Shown: one piece after another, positions 17,352-25,453 of the stretch
Position numbering within the stretch: position 1 is the first letter of the stretch
How the letters are laid out: the number at the start of each line of letters is the position of its first letter
Program-made: the position numbers and the translations under genes
Notes under the pieces: generated by a model
What the model saw: only the letters and a program-made list of their open reading frames with translations
Told to the model about the DNA's origin: nothing
Databases searched by the model: none
Source of the DNA: Lysobacter sp. GX 14042
Lineage (GTDB): Bacteria; Pseudomonadota; Gammaproteobacteria; Xanthomonadales; Xanthomonadaceae
Length of the DNA: 64,000 bases
NCBI RefSeq assembly: GCF_021390425.1
Contig: NZ_JAJUWY010000002.1
Location: 124,001 to 188,000, forward strand
Reading direction: 5' to 3'

Positions 17352-17621
17352 ATGGATCGCAAGCTGCTCGACCTGCTCGTATGTCCTGCCACGCGGCAGC
17401 CGCTGGGCCTGCTGGAGGGCCGCGGGCTGCGGGCGCTCAACGAGGCCATCGCCGCCGGCAGCGTCCGGCGCGAGGGCGGCGAGCCCCAGCACGGCGCGCT
17501 GCGCGAAGCCCTGGTCACCCGTGACCGCAAGCGCGTGTACCGCATCGATGACGGCATCCCGGTGCTGCTGGCCGAGGAAGCCATCACCACCGCCGGCGTC
17601 GACGCCTTCCCGGCGGCATGA
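17352..17621 (+). CDS. Trm112/YcaR-like small protein
   Basis: Small protein of 89 residues starting MDRKLLDLLVCPATRQPLGLL and ending with RKRVYRIDDGIPVLLAEEA, the conserved start and end of the Trm112 (UPF0434/YcaR) family. In eukaryotes and archaea Trm112 activates methyltransferases; the bacterial role is open. Only one cysteine remains of the usual zinc-type CPxC pair, and the middle is longer than in E. coli YcaR. Its stop overlaps the nadC ATG, so the two are coupled. Confidence 0.85.
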   Translation: MDRKLLDLLVCPATRQPLGLLEGRGLRALNEAIAAGSVRREGGEPQHGALREALVTRDRKRVYRIDDGIPVLLAEEAITTAGVDAFPAA

Positions 17622-18487
17622 GCATGCCGGACGGAGCGCTCGTGCCGCCGCTTGAGGCCGTGCGCCGTGACGTGGCGGCGGCCTTGGCCGAGGATGTCGG
17701 CAGCGGCGATGCCACCGCCGTGCTGCTCCCCGACACCGCCGACCGGGCCTACCTGCTGTGCAAGGAGGACGCGGTGGTCTGCGGCCGGCCGTGGTTCGAC
17801 GCCTGCCACCAAGCGCTGGACCCGTCGGTGCGGATCGATTGGCACGTCGCCGAGGGCGACCGGGTGGTCGCGGGCACCGTGCTGGCCACGTTGCAGGGCC
17901 GCTCGCGCAGCCTGGTCACCGCCGAGCGCACCTCGTTGAACTTCATGCAGACCCTGTCGGGCACCGCGACCACGACCGCGGAGCACGTCGCCGCGGTCGC
18001 CGGGAGCGGCACCCGGATCCTGGACACCCGCAAGACCCTGCCGGGCCTGCGCCAGGCGCAGAAGTACGCGGTGCGCGTCGGCGGCGGCTGCAACCACCGC
18101 CTCGGCCTGTACGACGCGGTGATGCTCAAGGAAAACCACGTGCGCGCCGCCGGCTCGCTCACCGCAGCGGTCGAGGCCGCGCGCGCCGGTGCCCCGGGGC
18201 TGCCGCTGATCGTGGAGGTCGAGGACCTGGCCGAACTGCGCGAGGCGCTGGACGCGGGCTGCGACCGGATCCTGGTCGACGACTTCGACCCGGCGACCCG
18301 CCGCGAGGCGGTGCGCATCACCGCCGCCCACCCGCGGCCGGTCCCGCTGGAGGTGTCCGGCGGGGTCGAGTTCGAGGGCCTGCGGGCGATCGCCGCCGAT
18401 GGCGTGGACTTCATCTCGGTCGGCGCATTGACCAAGCACCTGCACGCCATCGACCTGTCGCTGAAGCTCGGCGCGCCGCCGGCCTGA
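17618..18487 (+). CDS. nadC: Nicotinate-nucleotide pyrophosphorylase (carboxylating)
   Basis: Quinolinate phosphoribosyltransferase of NAD synthesis: quinolinate plus PRPP gives nicotinate mononucleotide and CO2. It is 289 residues. The signature segments are TAERTSLNFMQTLSGTAT, ILDTRKTLPGLRQAQKYAVR and GGGCNHRLGLYDAVMLKENH, which carry the Arg, Lys and His residues of the active site, plus VPLEVSGGVEF near the C terminus. The ATG overlaps the preceding stop (ATGA). nadA and nadB are not in the window. Confidence 0.95.
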   Translation: MSMPDGALVPPLEAVRRDVAAALAEDVGSGDATAVLLPDTADRAYLLCKEDAVVCGRPWFDACHQALDPSVRIDWHVAEGDRVVAGTVLATLQGRSRSLVTAERTSLNFMQTLSGTATTTAEHVAAVAGSGTRILDTRKTLPGLRQAQKYAVRVGGGCNHRLGLYDAVMLKENHVRAAGSLTAAVEAARAGAPGLPLIVEVEDLAELREALDAGCDRILVDDFDPATRREAVRITAAHPRPVPLEVSGGVEFEGLRAIAADGVDFISVGALTKHLHAIDLSLKLGAPPA

Positions 18488-18491
18488 TGCC

Positions 18492-18809
18492 ATGCCGACC
18501 CTGGTCCTGATGATGATCGTCGGCGGCGCCGCCTTTGGATTCTGGAGCGCCGGCCGGGCTGCTGCCGAGCGGGCCACTGAAATGGGCCGCGACGCCTGCC
18601 GTGACGCGGGGGTCCAGCTGCTGGACCAGTCGGTGCACCTGCTCGGGCTGCGGCCCTGCCGGCTGGACGATGGCTGGCTGGGCTGGGAGCGGACCTTCCG
18701 CTTCGACTACTCGCGCGATGGCGAGGACCGGCACTCGGGACGGCTGGTGCTGCGCGGCGACCGGTTGGTTTCGTTCACCGGGCCGATAGCCCCGCAACTG
18801 CCCGGGTAA
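18492..18809 (+). CDS. DUF3301 family small membrane-anchored protein
   Basis: Protein of 105 residues with one N-terminal hydrophobic helix (LVLMMIVGGAAFGFWSAG) and a small domain containing ACRDAGVQLLDQSVHLLGLR and RTFRFDYSRDGEDRHSGRLV, matching the DUF3301 family of Gammaproteobacteria. The function is unknown. It begins 4 nt after the nadC stop and probably shares its transcript. Confidence 0.75.
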   Translation: MPTLVLMMIVGGAAFGFWSAGRAAAERATEMGRDACRDAGVQLLDQSVHLLGLRPCRLDDGWLGWERTFRFDYSRDGEDRHSGRLVLRGDRLVSFTGPIAPQLPG

Positions 18810-18840
18810 TCGCTGGCCGGCAACGGCCGCCGGGCGAACG

Positions 18841-19365
18841 CTACTTGACCACCCGCAGGTGGCCGCCGCGGCGTGGGCCGGGGCTGTCCGGGCCGTCATC
18901 GTCGCCGCCGTCCTCCGGGCCCGCCGCGCCAGGCGTGCCGGGCGTCTCCGCGCCGGCGCCCGCATCGGGCACCGCGCTCAGCCCCGGGCGTGCGGCCGGC
19001 GATGGGTCGGCATCGAGCTCCTGCCCGGTCCCGCCGGGCTCGTCGGGCAGGGCCATGCCCTGCCCGGTCTCGCGCGCATAGATCGCCAGCACCGCACCGA
19101 CCGGCACCCGCACGCCCTGGCTGACGCCGCCGAAGCGGGCACTGAAGCTGATCAGCTCGTTGTCCATCTGCAGCCCGGCCACCGCCCGGGCGGCGATGTT
19201 GAGCACGACGCGGCCGTCCTGCACCGCGCCCGGCGGAACCTGGACCCCGGGCCGGGTCGCGTCGACCAGCAGGTGCGGGGTCATGTCGTTGTCGGCGATC
19301 CATTCATACAGCGCCCGCAACAGGTACGGACGGTGGCTGGTCATCGCCGGGACGGTATCGGTCAT
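18841..19365 (-). CDS. sspB: ClpXP adaptor SspB
   Basis: Adaptor that delivers ssrA-tagged and other substrates to ClpXP. The N-terminal peptide-binding domain (about residues 8-112) has RPYLLRALYEWIADNDMTPHLLVDA and FSARFGGVSQGVRVPVGAVLAIYARETG. The extreme C terminus, GGHLRVVK, matches the XB tail that docks onto ClpX (ALRVVK in E. coli). Between them is an unusually Pro/Gly/Asp-rich linker of about 55 residues. A start at Met8 (19344) is possible. It follows sspA by 12 nt. Confidence 0.92.
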   Translation of the reverse strand: MTDTVPAMTSHRPYLLRALYEWIADNDMTPHLLVDATRPGVQVPPGAVQDGRVVLNIAARAVAGLQMDNELISFSARFGGVSQGVRVPVGAVLAIYARETGQGMALPDEPGGTGQELDADPSPAARPGLSAVPDAGAGAETPGTPGAAGPEDGGDDDGPDSPGPRRGGHLRVVK

Positions 19366-19377
19366 TCGCGGTTCCGG

Positions 19378-20013
19378 TCAGGGCAGCGTGCGCAGGCGGC
19401 GTTCCTGCTCGGTCAGGCTGCGGGCGAAACCGGGGTTGCGGAAGATCCGGTTCCCATAGTCCTCGATCACCTTGGCCCCGTCGCGCGGCAGCGACACGCC
19501 CAGCGCGTCCAGCCGCCAGATGATCGGGGCCATGGCGCAGTCGGCCAGGCTCATCTCCGGATTGAGGAAGAACTTGTAGGCCTTGAACAGCGGCACCGAG
19601 GCGGTCAGCAGTTCCTTCAGGCGCTTGCGGCCGGCATCGGCCTGGGCCTTGGTGCCCAGCTGGATGGCCTGCACCTGCGGCACCCAGTCGTGCTCCAGGC
19701 GCAGCATGCCAAGGCGCAGGCGCGCCCGTGACAGCGGATCGATCGGCATCAACGGGGGGTGCGGGTAGCGCTCGTCGATGTACTCGCTGACCACGCTGGC
19801 CGCGTACAGCACCAGGTCGCGCTCGACCAGGGTCGGCACCGAGTGGTACGGATTCAGGTCGATCAGGTCCTCGGGCGGATCGCGCGGGTCGACCGGGATC
19901 AGGTCGTAGGTGACGCCCTTGGCGGCCAGTACCAGCCGGACGCGGTGGCACAGCACGCAATCGGTGGAGGAGAACAGGGTAAGAGCGTTACGCAAACGTT
20001 GGCTGGCTGCCAT
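19378..20013 (-). CDS. sspA: Stringent starvation protein A
   Basis: RNA-polymerase-associated protein with a glutathione-S-transferase fold, 211 residues (212 in E. coli). The N-terminal thioredoxin-like part has LTLFSSTDCVLCHRVRLVLAAKG and the helical part has EDYGNRIFRNPGFARSLTE. Known SspA proteins bind polymerase and affect stationary-phase and acid-stress genes; they lack glutathione transferase activity. The start MAASQRL at about 20013 gives the standard length; the frame is open upstream to a GTG at 20064. The order petABC-sspAB is common in Gammaproteobacteria. Confidence 0.93.
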   Translation of the reverse strand: MAASQRLRNALTLFSSTDCVLCHRVRLVLAAKGVTYDLIPVDPRDPPEDLIDLNPYHSVPTLVERDLVLYAASVVSEYIDERYPHPPLMPIDPLSRARLRLGMLRLEHDWVPQVQAIQLGTKAQADAGRKRLKELLTASVPLFKAYKFFLNPEMSLADCAMAPIIWRLDALGVSLPRDGAKVIEDYGNRIFRNPGFARSLTEQERRLRTLP

Positions 20014-20141
20014 TTCGACCTCTCTCCGGCGCCCGGGTCCGCCGGACGCAAAAACGCCGCCCACCCCACGTGGACGGTCGCCGCGGCCCTGGCCGCCGCC
20101 TGCCCACCGCCCTCCCCGGCGGCGCCGGCCGTCCGTGGCGA

Positions 20142-20167
20142 GGGCCCGGCAACAGGCTGCCGGGCCC
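20142..20167 (-). terminator. Strong GC hairpin after petC
   Basis: A 10-bp perfect stem (GGGCCCGGCA with TGCCGGGCCC, loop ACAGGC) begins 23 nt past the petC stop on the - strand. No T-run follows, so it may act as a 3' stability hairpin or an attenuating terminator ahead of sspA rather than a full intrinsic terminator. Confidence 0.5.
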
Positions 20168-20190
20168 TGCTCACGCGCCGGTGGACTGCG

Positions 20191-20958
20191 TTACTTCACG
20201 TCCCGCCAGTACTCCTTGTTCAGCAGCCAGGCAAGGAACGTGAATACCGCCAGGAACAGGATCACCCACACACCGATGCCTTCGCGCTTGAGCGCGACCG
20301 GCTCGCCGGCGTACTCGAGGAACGCGGTGATGTCGCGCACCGCCTGGTCGAATGCCGCCGGCTCCATCGACCCGGGCTGGGCGACGGTCAGGCCGACCAC
20401 CGGGCGCTCGCCGGTCGTCGCGTCCGGAGCGCCGTACTCGGCGTGCTGCAGCCCCTGCAGCGACCACAGCACGTTGGGCATGGAGACATTCGGATACAGC
20501 TTGTTGTTCCAGCCCAGCGCGGCGCTGTCGTCCAGGTAGAACGACTTCAGGTAGGTATAGAGCCAGTCGGTGCCCCGCACGCGCGAGATCAGCGACAGGT
20601 CCGGCGGAGCCTTGCCGAACCAGTCCGCCGCGGCGTCCTGGGGCATCGCGTTGATGATGTGGTCGCCGAAGGCGGCGCCGGTGAAGTTGAGGTTCTCCAT
20701 CACCTGCTCCTCGGTCAGGCCGAGGTCCGTGGCCAGGCGCGAGTAGCGCAGGTGCTCGAGCGAGTGGCAGCCGGCACAGTAGTTCATGTACAGCCTGGCA
20801 CCGCGCTGCAGCGAACCACGGTCGCTCAGGTCGGTCCCCGCCTGTTGCAGGTCCCCGCCGGCGGCCGCCAGGGCCGAGGCGGACAGCAGCAGGCCGGCGG
20901 CGACGACCGCGACCCGGGCGAGCACGCCGTTGCGGATGCGGAAGAGTGTCTTAGTCAT
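20191..20958 (-). CDS. petC: Cytochrome c1 of the bc1 complex
   Basis: Periplasm-facing haem protein of ubiquinol:cytochrome c oxidoreductase. It has 255 residues with a signal peptide (GVLARVAVVAAGLLLSASALA), a c-type haem site CAGCH at residues 61-65, a likely axial Met160 in PNVSMPNVLW, and a C-terminal anchor helix (WVILFLAVFTFLAWLL) followed by the cytoplasmic tail NKEYWRDVK. The start overlaps the petB stop by 8 nt. Last gene of petA-petB-petC. Confidence 0.95.
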   Translation of the reverse strand: MTKTLFRIRNGVLARVAVVAAGLLLSASALAAAGGDLQQAGTDLSDRGSLQRGARLYMNYCAGCHSLEHLRYSRLATDLGLTEEQVMENLNFTGAAFGDHIINAMPQDAAADWFGKAPPDLSLISRVRGTDWLYTYLKSFYLDDSAALGWNNKLYPNVSMPNVLWSLQGLQHAEYGAPDATTGERPVVGLTVAQPGSMEPAAFDQAVRDITAFLEYAGEPVALKREGIGVWVILFLAVFTFLAWLLNKEYWRDVK

Positions 20959-22210
20959 GCGTGGTCACCCGTTCCGGCAACGGCTTGGTTTTGTCGAGCT
21001 TCGTCCAGATCGGCATCGTCAGGAAGATCAGGAAGTACACGGCGGTGAGGACCCGGCCGACGATGGTCTCCACCGGGTCGGTGCCCGGGCCGGCGCCGAT
21101 CTTGCCCAGCCAGATGAAGCTGACCGCCAGCAGGGCCAGCATCGCCTTGGTGATCCAGCCGCGGTAGCGGTGCGACTTCACCGGGCTGCGGTCCAGCCAC
21201 GGGATGAGGAACAGGATGGCGATCGCGCCGAACATCACCATTACGCCGCCGAGCTTGTCGGGGACCACGCGGAGCATCGCGTAGAACGGCGTGTAGTACC
21301 ACACCGGCTTGATGTGCTCCGGGGTCACCAGACGGTTGGCCTCGGTGAAGTTGTCGTGCTCCAGGAACCAGCCACCCAGCGCCGGCGTGAAGAAGATGAT
21401 GAACGCGGCGATCATCAGGAAGAAGCCGATGCCCACCAGGTCATGCACGGTGTAGTACGGGTGGAACGGGATGCCGTCGGCCGGTGCGTCCGGCGACCAG
21501 CGGTTGCCCTTGGGGCCCTTCTTGATCTCGATGCCGTCCGGGTTGTTGGAGCCGACCTCGTGCAGCGCGCCGATGTGCAGCACGACCAGCAGCAGCAGCA
21601 CCAGCGGCAGGGCGATCACGTGCAGGGCGAAGAACCGGCCCAGGGTGGCATCGGACGGCAGGTAGTCGCCCATGATCCACTCGGTCAGCCCGTTGCCGAT
21701 CACCGGCACGGCGCCGAACAGCGAGATGATCACCTTCGCGCCCCAGAACGACATCTGGCCCCACGGCAGCACGTAGCCCATGAAGGCCTCGGCCATCAGC
21801 ACCAGGTAGATCAGCATGCCGATGATCCACACCAGTTCGCGCGGCTTCTTGTACGAGCCGTACATCAGGCCGCGGAACATGTGGATGTAGACCACGATGA
21901 AGAACAGCGAGGCACCGGTGGAGTGCATGTAGCGGATCAGCCAGCCCCACTCCACGTCGCGCATGATGTACTCGACCGAGGCGAAGGCCTCGGCGGCGCT
22001 GGGCTTGTAGTGCATGGTCAGGAAGATCCCGGTCAGGATCTGGTTGACCAGCACCACCATCGCCAGGACGCCGAAGTAGTACCAGACGTTGAAGTTCTTC
22101 GGCGCGTAGTACTCGGACATGTGCTTGCGGTACACCGGCATCATGCCCGGCGCGCGCGCGTTGACCCAGTCCCAGGCGCCGGTTGCGCTGCGGGTGATGA
22201 AGTTCGCCAT
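20951..22210 (-). CDS. petB: Cytochrome b of the bc1 complex
   Basis: Eight-helix membrane subunit carrying haems bL and bH and the two quinone sites, 419 residues. Visible landmarks are the helix-B region YMHSTGASLFFIVVYIHMFRG, the Qo-site helix EAFMGYVLPWGQMSFWGA, helix D FFALHVIALPLVLLLLVVLHIGAL with its two His ligands, and the PEHIKPVWYYTPFYAMLRV loop (PEWY-type motif here reads PVWY). It starts 3 nt after petA and overlaps petC. Confidence 0.96.
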   Translation of the reverse strand: MANFITRSATGAWDWVNARAPGMMPVYRKHMSEYYAPKNFNVWYYFGVLAMVVLVNQILTGIFLTMHYKPSAAEAFASVEYIMRDVEWGWLIRYMHSTGASLFFIVVYIHMFRGLMYGSYKKPRELVWIIGMLIYLVLMAEAFMGYVLPWGQMSFWGAKVIISLFGAVPVIGNGLTEWIMGDYLPSDATLGRFFALHVIALPLVLLLLVVLHIGALHEVGSNNPDGIEIKKGPKGNRWSPDAPADGIPFHPYYTVHDLVGIGFFLMIAAFIIFFTPALGGWFLEHDNFTEANRLVTPEHIKPVWYYTPFYAMLRVVPDKLGGVMVMFGAIAILFLIPWLDRSPVKSHRYRGWITKAMLALLAVSFIWLGKIGAGPGTDPVETIVGRVLTAVYFLIFLTMPIWTKLDKTKPLPERVTTHD

Positions 22211-22213
22211 GGC

Positions 22214-22846
22214 TTACGCGGCCCCCTGCGGATCGACGCCGATGACGAGGGTGTTGTCATCGGTGTAGTGGTGCGGCGGCACGACCAGGTTGGTCGGGGC
22301 CGGCACGCCCTCGTAGACACGCCCGGACATGTCGAACTTGGACTTGTGGCAGGGGCAGAAATAGCCGCCCTTCCAGTTCGCGTCGAACGGCTCGGGGCGG
22401 ATCTCGGCCTTCATCTCCGGCGAGCAGCCCAGGTGGGTGCACAGCCCGACCAGCACCGAGACCTCCGGCTTGATCGAGCGCATGTGGACGTCGCCCTGGA
22501 GCACGTACTCCGGCTGCTGGTCGGGGTTCTCCGACATCGGGTCGCGCAGGTGGTCGTCCAGCGTCGGCAGTGCCTCGAGCACGGCCGGCGAGCGGCGCAC
22601 GATCCAGATCGGCTGGCCGCGCCACTCGTTGACCAGGCGCTGCCCGACCTCGAGCGCGCTGATGTCCACGGTGATCGGCGCGCCGGCCTGCTTGGCCCGT
22701 TCGCTCGGATTCCAGGACTTGATGAACGGGACCGCGGCGATACCCGCGCCCACGGCGCCGACCACCGCGGTGGTGGCAGTCAGGAACCGCCGCCGCCCGG
22801 TGTTGACGGGCTCGTATTGAGGATCAGTGACCCCTTGGTTGGCCAT
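22214..22846 (-). CDS. petA: Rieske iron-sulfur subunit of the bc1 complex
   Basis: Rieske [2Fe-2S] protein, 210 residues, anchored by an N-terminal helix exported through Tat: GRRRFLTATTAVVGAVGAG at residues 17-35 keeps the twin Arg. The cluster ligands are in CTHLGC (Cys136, His138) and CPCHKS (Cys164, His167), with Cys141 and Cys166 as the likely disulfide. It moves electrons from ubiquinol to cytochrome c1. First gene of petABC, about 120 nt downstream of the lytic transglycosylase gene on the same strand. Confidence 0.96.
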   Translation of the reverse strand: MANQGVTDPQYEPVNTGRRRFLTATTAVVGAVGAGIAAVPFIKSWNPSERAKQAGAPITVDISALEVGQRLVNEWRGQPIWIVRRSPAVLEALPTLDDHLRDPMSENPDQQPEYVLQGDVHMRSIKPEVSVLVGLCTHLGCSPEMKAEIRPEPFDANWKGGYFCPCHKSKFDMSGRVYEGVPAPTNLVVPPHHYTDDNTLVIGVDPQGAA

Positions 22847-22966
22847 CCGGCACTCCGCAGAACATCTGAAATGGGAATCCGCCGGGCTGCCCTGCCATGG
22901 AGCTGGTGGGGCGGCCCATAAAGACGCGCCAGTGTAACGGAAGCCTTAACAAGCCGACAATCCGCC

Positions 22967-23851
22967 TCAACCCGCGGTGATGGCATCGCGGTAGCGCTCG
23001 GCCAGCAGCCCGACCCGCTGCACGTAGCGCTGGGTCTCGCTGAACGGGGGGACGCCGTCGTACTTGTCGACATTGCCCTCGCCGGCGTTGTAACCGGCGG
23101 CGGCCAGCGTCAGGTTGCCGTTGAAGCGCTTGAGCAGCCAGGCCAGGTATTCCACCCCGCCGTGGATGTTCTGTCCCGCGTCGAAGGGATTGTCGACGCC
23201 GAAGCGCCGGGCGGTGGCGGGCATCAGCTGCATCAGGCCCTGGGCGCCGACCCGCGACAGCGCATTGGGATTGAAGGCCGACTCGGCATGGATGATGGCG
23301 CGCACCACCGCCTCGTCGACCCCGTACTTGCGGGCCGCCGCGGCGATCTCCGCACTGTAGGCGGTGGTGTTCAGGCGCACCGTGCCGAAGTCCGGGCCCG
23401 ACGCGGCACAGGCATAGCAGGTCTCGAGGAAGCTGTAGCGGATGGTGCGCACCTGCCCGGCCGCGCCCTTCGGCGGCGGCGCGCTGGTGTAGTGGCGCAC
23501 GCCGTCCTTGATGTAGGAGTAAACCTGCCCTTGGACCAGCCGGGTACCGGAGCCGGACTTCGCCCCCGACGGCGGGGCGGCATTGGTCATCTGCGCGCCC
23601 GGCACCGCCTCGGCCGAGCTCGATACCGTGGCCGCCGTGGAGGCCGCGGCCGGTGCCGGCGCAGGCGTGCGCGCGGGCGCCGGGGTCGACTTGTAATGGC
23701 TCACCGCGGTGCACTTGGCACCGGCCACCTTCTTGTTGACGTAGCTGATCGCCCCGTCGGGGCCGTCGCAACGCCAGATCGTACCGGCGGCCGCGGGCAT
23801 CGCCGGCAGCAGGCAAGCAAGAACCAGCAGAGCGGTGACCCCTCCCCTCAT
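22967..23851 (-). CDS. Exported SLT-type lytic transglycosylase with DUF4124 repeats
   Basis: Periplasmic murein lytic transglycosylase of the Slt/MltE-like family, 294 residues. It starts MRGGVTALLVLACLLPAMPAAAG, a signal peptide. Residues about 22-48 (TIWRCDGPDGAISYVNKKV) match DUF4124; a second similar unit lies at about 108-130 (GQVYSYIKDGVRHYTSAPP), with an Ala/Pro-rich linker between. The catalytic domain runs from about 165: IIHAESAFNPNALS gives the general acid Glu190, then GAQGLMQLMPATA and AAGYNAGEGNV. The ATG at 23849-23851 fits the signal peptide; the longer open frame upstream overlaps miaB on the other strand. Confidence 0.9.
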   Translation of the reverse strand: MRGGVTALLVLACLLPAMPAAAGTIWRCDGPDGAISYVNKKVAGAKCTAVSHYKSTPAPARTPAPAPAAASTAATVSSSAEAVPGAQMTNAAPPSGAKSGSGTRLVQGQVYSYIKDGVRHYTSAPPPKGAAGQVRTIRYSFLETCYACAASGPDFGTVRLNTTAYSAEIAAAARKYGVDEAVVRAIIHAESAFNPNALSRVGAQGLMQLMPATARRFGVDNPFDAGQNIHGGVEYLAWLLKRFNGNLTLAAAGYNAGEGNVDKYDGVPPFSETQRYVQRVGLLAERYRDAITAG

Positions 23852-23989
23852 GCCTCCGAGTCTGCCAACCCGCCCCGTAGGGCGCAATAGCCGCCCACCG
23901 GGTGGCGTATTGCGCCGGAATGGCGGACAACGGCGATAGAATGCGTGCCCCCTCCGGCGCGGATTGACCGCCGCCTTCCCGGACCTGCC

Positions 23990-25423
23990 ATGACCGACAC
24001 CCTTCTCGCACCCACACCCGCACCCGTTACCGGCACCGCGCCCGCCGCGCCGCGCGGCAAGCTGTTCATCCAGACCCACGGCTGCCAGATGAACGAGTAC
24101 GACTCGGCCCGCATGGCCGACGTGCTCGCCGCCGCCGAGGGCCTGGAACTGACCGACAAGGCCGAGGAGGCCGACGTCATCCTGGTCAACACCTGCTCGA
24201 TCCGCGAAAAGGCCCAGGAGAAGGTATTCAGCCAGCTTGGCCGCTGGAAGTCGCTGAAAAACGGCGACCGGCCGGTGCTGATCGGGGTCGGGGGCTGCGT
24301 CGCCAGCCAGGAGGGGGAGGCGATCGTCAGGCGCGCCCCGCACGTGGACCTGGTGTTCGGGCCGCAGACCCTGCACCGGCTGCCGGAGCTGATCCGCGGC
24401 CGCCGCGAGACGGGGTTGCCGCAGGTGGACATCAGCTTTCCCGAGATCGAGAAGTTCGACCGCCTGCCCGAGCCGCGCGCGGAGGGGCCGAGTGCGTTCG
24501 TGTCGATCATGGAAGGCTGCTCCAAGTACTGCAGCTTCTGCGTGGTGCCCTACACCCGCGGCGAGGAGATCAGCCGGCCGTTCGAGGACGTGCTGGTCGA
24601 GGTCGCCCGGCTGGCCGCCGCCGGCGTGCGCGAGGTCAACCTGCTGGGCCAGAACGTCAACGCCTACCGCGGCCCGATGGTGGACGAGGACGGCAACGAC
24701 GCCGCGTGCGAGGGCCTTGGCCCGAGCGAAGAGCTCCATGCCGACCTCGGACTGCTGATCCGCGCCGTGGCGCAGGTCGAGGGCATCGACCGGATCCGCT
24801 TCACCACCTCGCACCCGCTGGAGTTCTCCGACTCGCTGGTGGAGGCCTACCGCGACGTGCCGGAACTGGCCAACTACCTGCACCTGCCGGTGCAGTCGGG
24901 CTCGGACCGGGTGCTCAGCGCGATGAAGCGCGGCTACACGGCGCTGGAGTTCAAGCAGAAGGTGCGCAAGCTGCGCGCGGTGCGCCCGGACATCTCGATC
25001 AGTTCGGATTTCATCGTCGGCTTCCCCGGCGAGACCGAGGCCGATTTCGACAAGACCATGAAGCTGATCGGGGACGTCGGCTTCGACCAGAGCTTCTCCT
25101 TCATCTACTCCCGGCGTCCCGGTACCCCGGCCGCCGACCTGGAGGACAGCACCAGCGCCGAAGAGAAGCACGCCCGGCTGTCGCGGCTGCAGGCGGCGAT
25201 CAACGACAACGCGCGCCGGATCTCCGAGGCGATGGTCGGCAGCGTGCAGAAGGTGCTGGTCGAGGGTCCGTCCAGGAAGGACCCGAACGAGTTGACCGGC
25301 AAGACCGAGAACATGCGTTCGGTGAACTTCCCCGGCCACCCGCGGCTGGTCGGCCAGTTCGTGGACGTGGAGATCACCCGGGCGATGGCCAATTCCCTGC
25401 GCGGGCGGGTGCGGGTGGGTTAG
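23990..25423 (+). CDS. miaB: tRNA methylthiotransferase MiaB
   Basis: Radical SAM enzyme that adds a methylthio group to i6A37 in tRNA. It is 477 residues. The N-terminal domain cluster uses Cys32 ([11 protein letters not shown]), Cys69 (NTCSIRE) and Cys103 (GGCVASQ); the radical SAM cluster uses Cys177, Cys181 and Cys184 in [25 protein letters not shown] and the C-terminal TRAM domain follow. The region after [12 protein letters not shown] has an acidic insertion of about 20 residues compared with E. coli. The start [12 protein letters not shown] fits; a TAGAAT -10-like box lies at 23937-23942. miaB often heads the ybeZ-ybeY-ybeX operon, but here an amidohydrolase on the other strand splits them. 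Confidence 0.95.
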   Translation: MTDTLLAPTPAPVTGTAPAAPRGKLFIQTHGCQMNEYDSARMADVLAAAEGLELTDKAEEADVILVNTCSIREKAQEKVFSQLGRWKSLKNGDRPVLIGVGGCVASQEGEAIVRRAPHVDLVFGPQTLHRLPELIRGRRETGLPQVDISFPEIEKFDRLPEPRAEGPSAFVSIMEGCSKYCSFCVVPYTRGEEISRPFEDVLVEVARLAAAGVREVNLLGQNVNAYRGPMVDEDGNDAACEGLGPSEELHADLGLLIRAVAQVEGIDRIRFTTSHPLEFSDSLVEAYRDVPELANYLHLPVQSGSDRVLSAMKRGYTALEFKQKVRKLRAVRPDISISSDFIVGFPGETEADFDKTMKLIGDVGFDQSFSFIYSRRPGTPAADLEDSTSAEEKHARLSRLQAAINDNARRISEAMVGSVQKVLVEGPSRKDPNELTGKTENMRSVNFPGHPRLVGQFVDVEITRAMANSLRGRVRVG

Positions 25424-25453
25424 GGGCGCAGGCGGCGCCCGGGACGCCCGTGA

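Noticed and set aside
15642-17492. A single 616-codon - strand frame suggesting a PurK fusion
   Set aside because: Only the part from 16793 downward is PurK. The upstream part overlaps purE in another frame and has no PurE or other motif. The ATGA overlap of purE and purK shows two separate genes.
22967-25339. A 790-codon frame fusing the lytic transglycosylase to upstream sequence
   Set aside because: The upstream part is antisense to miaB, and a signal peptide begins at 23851.
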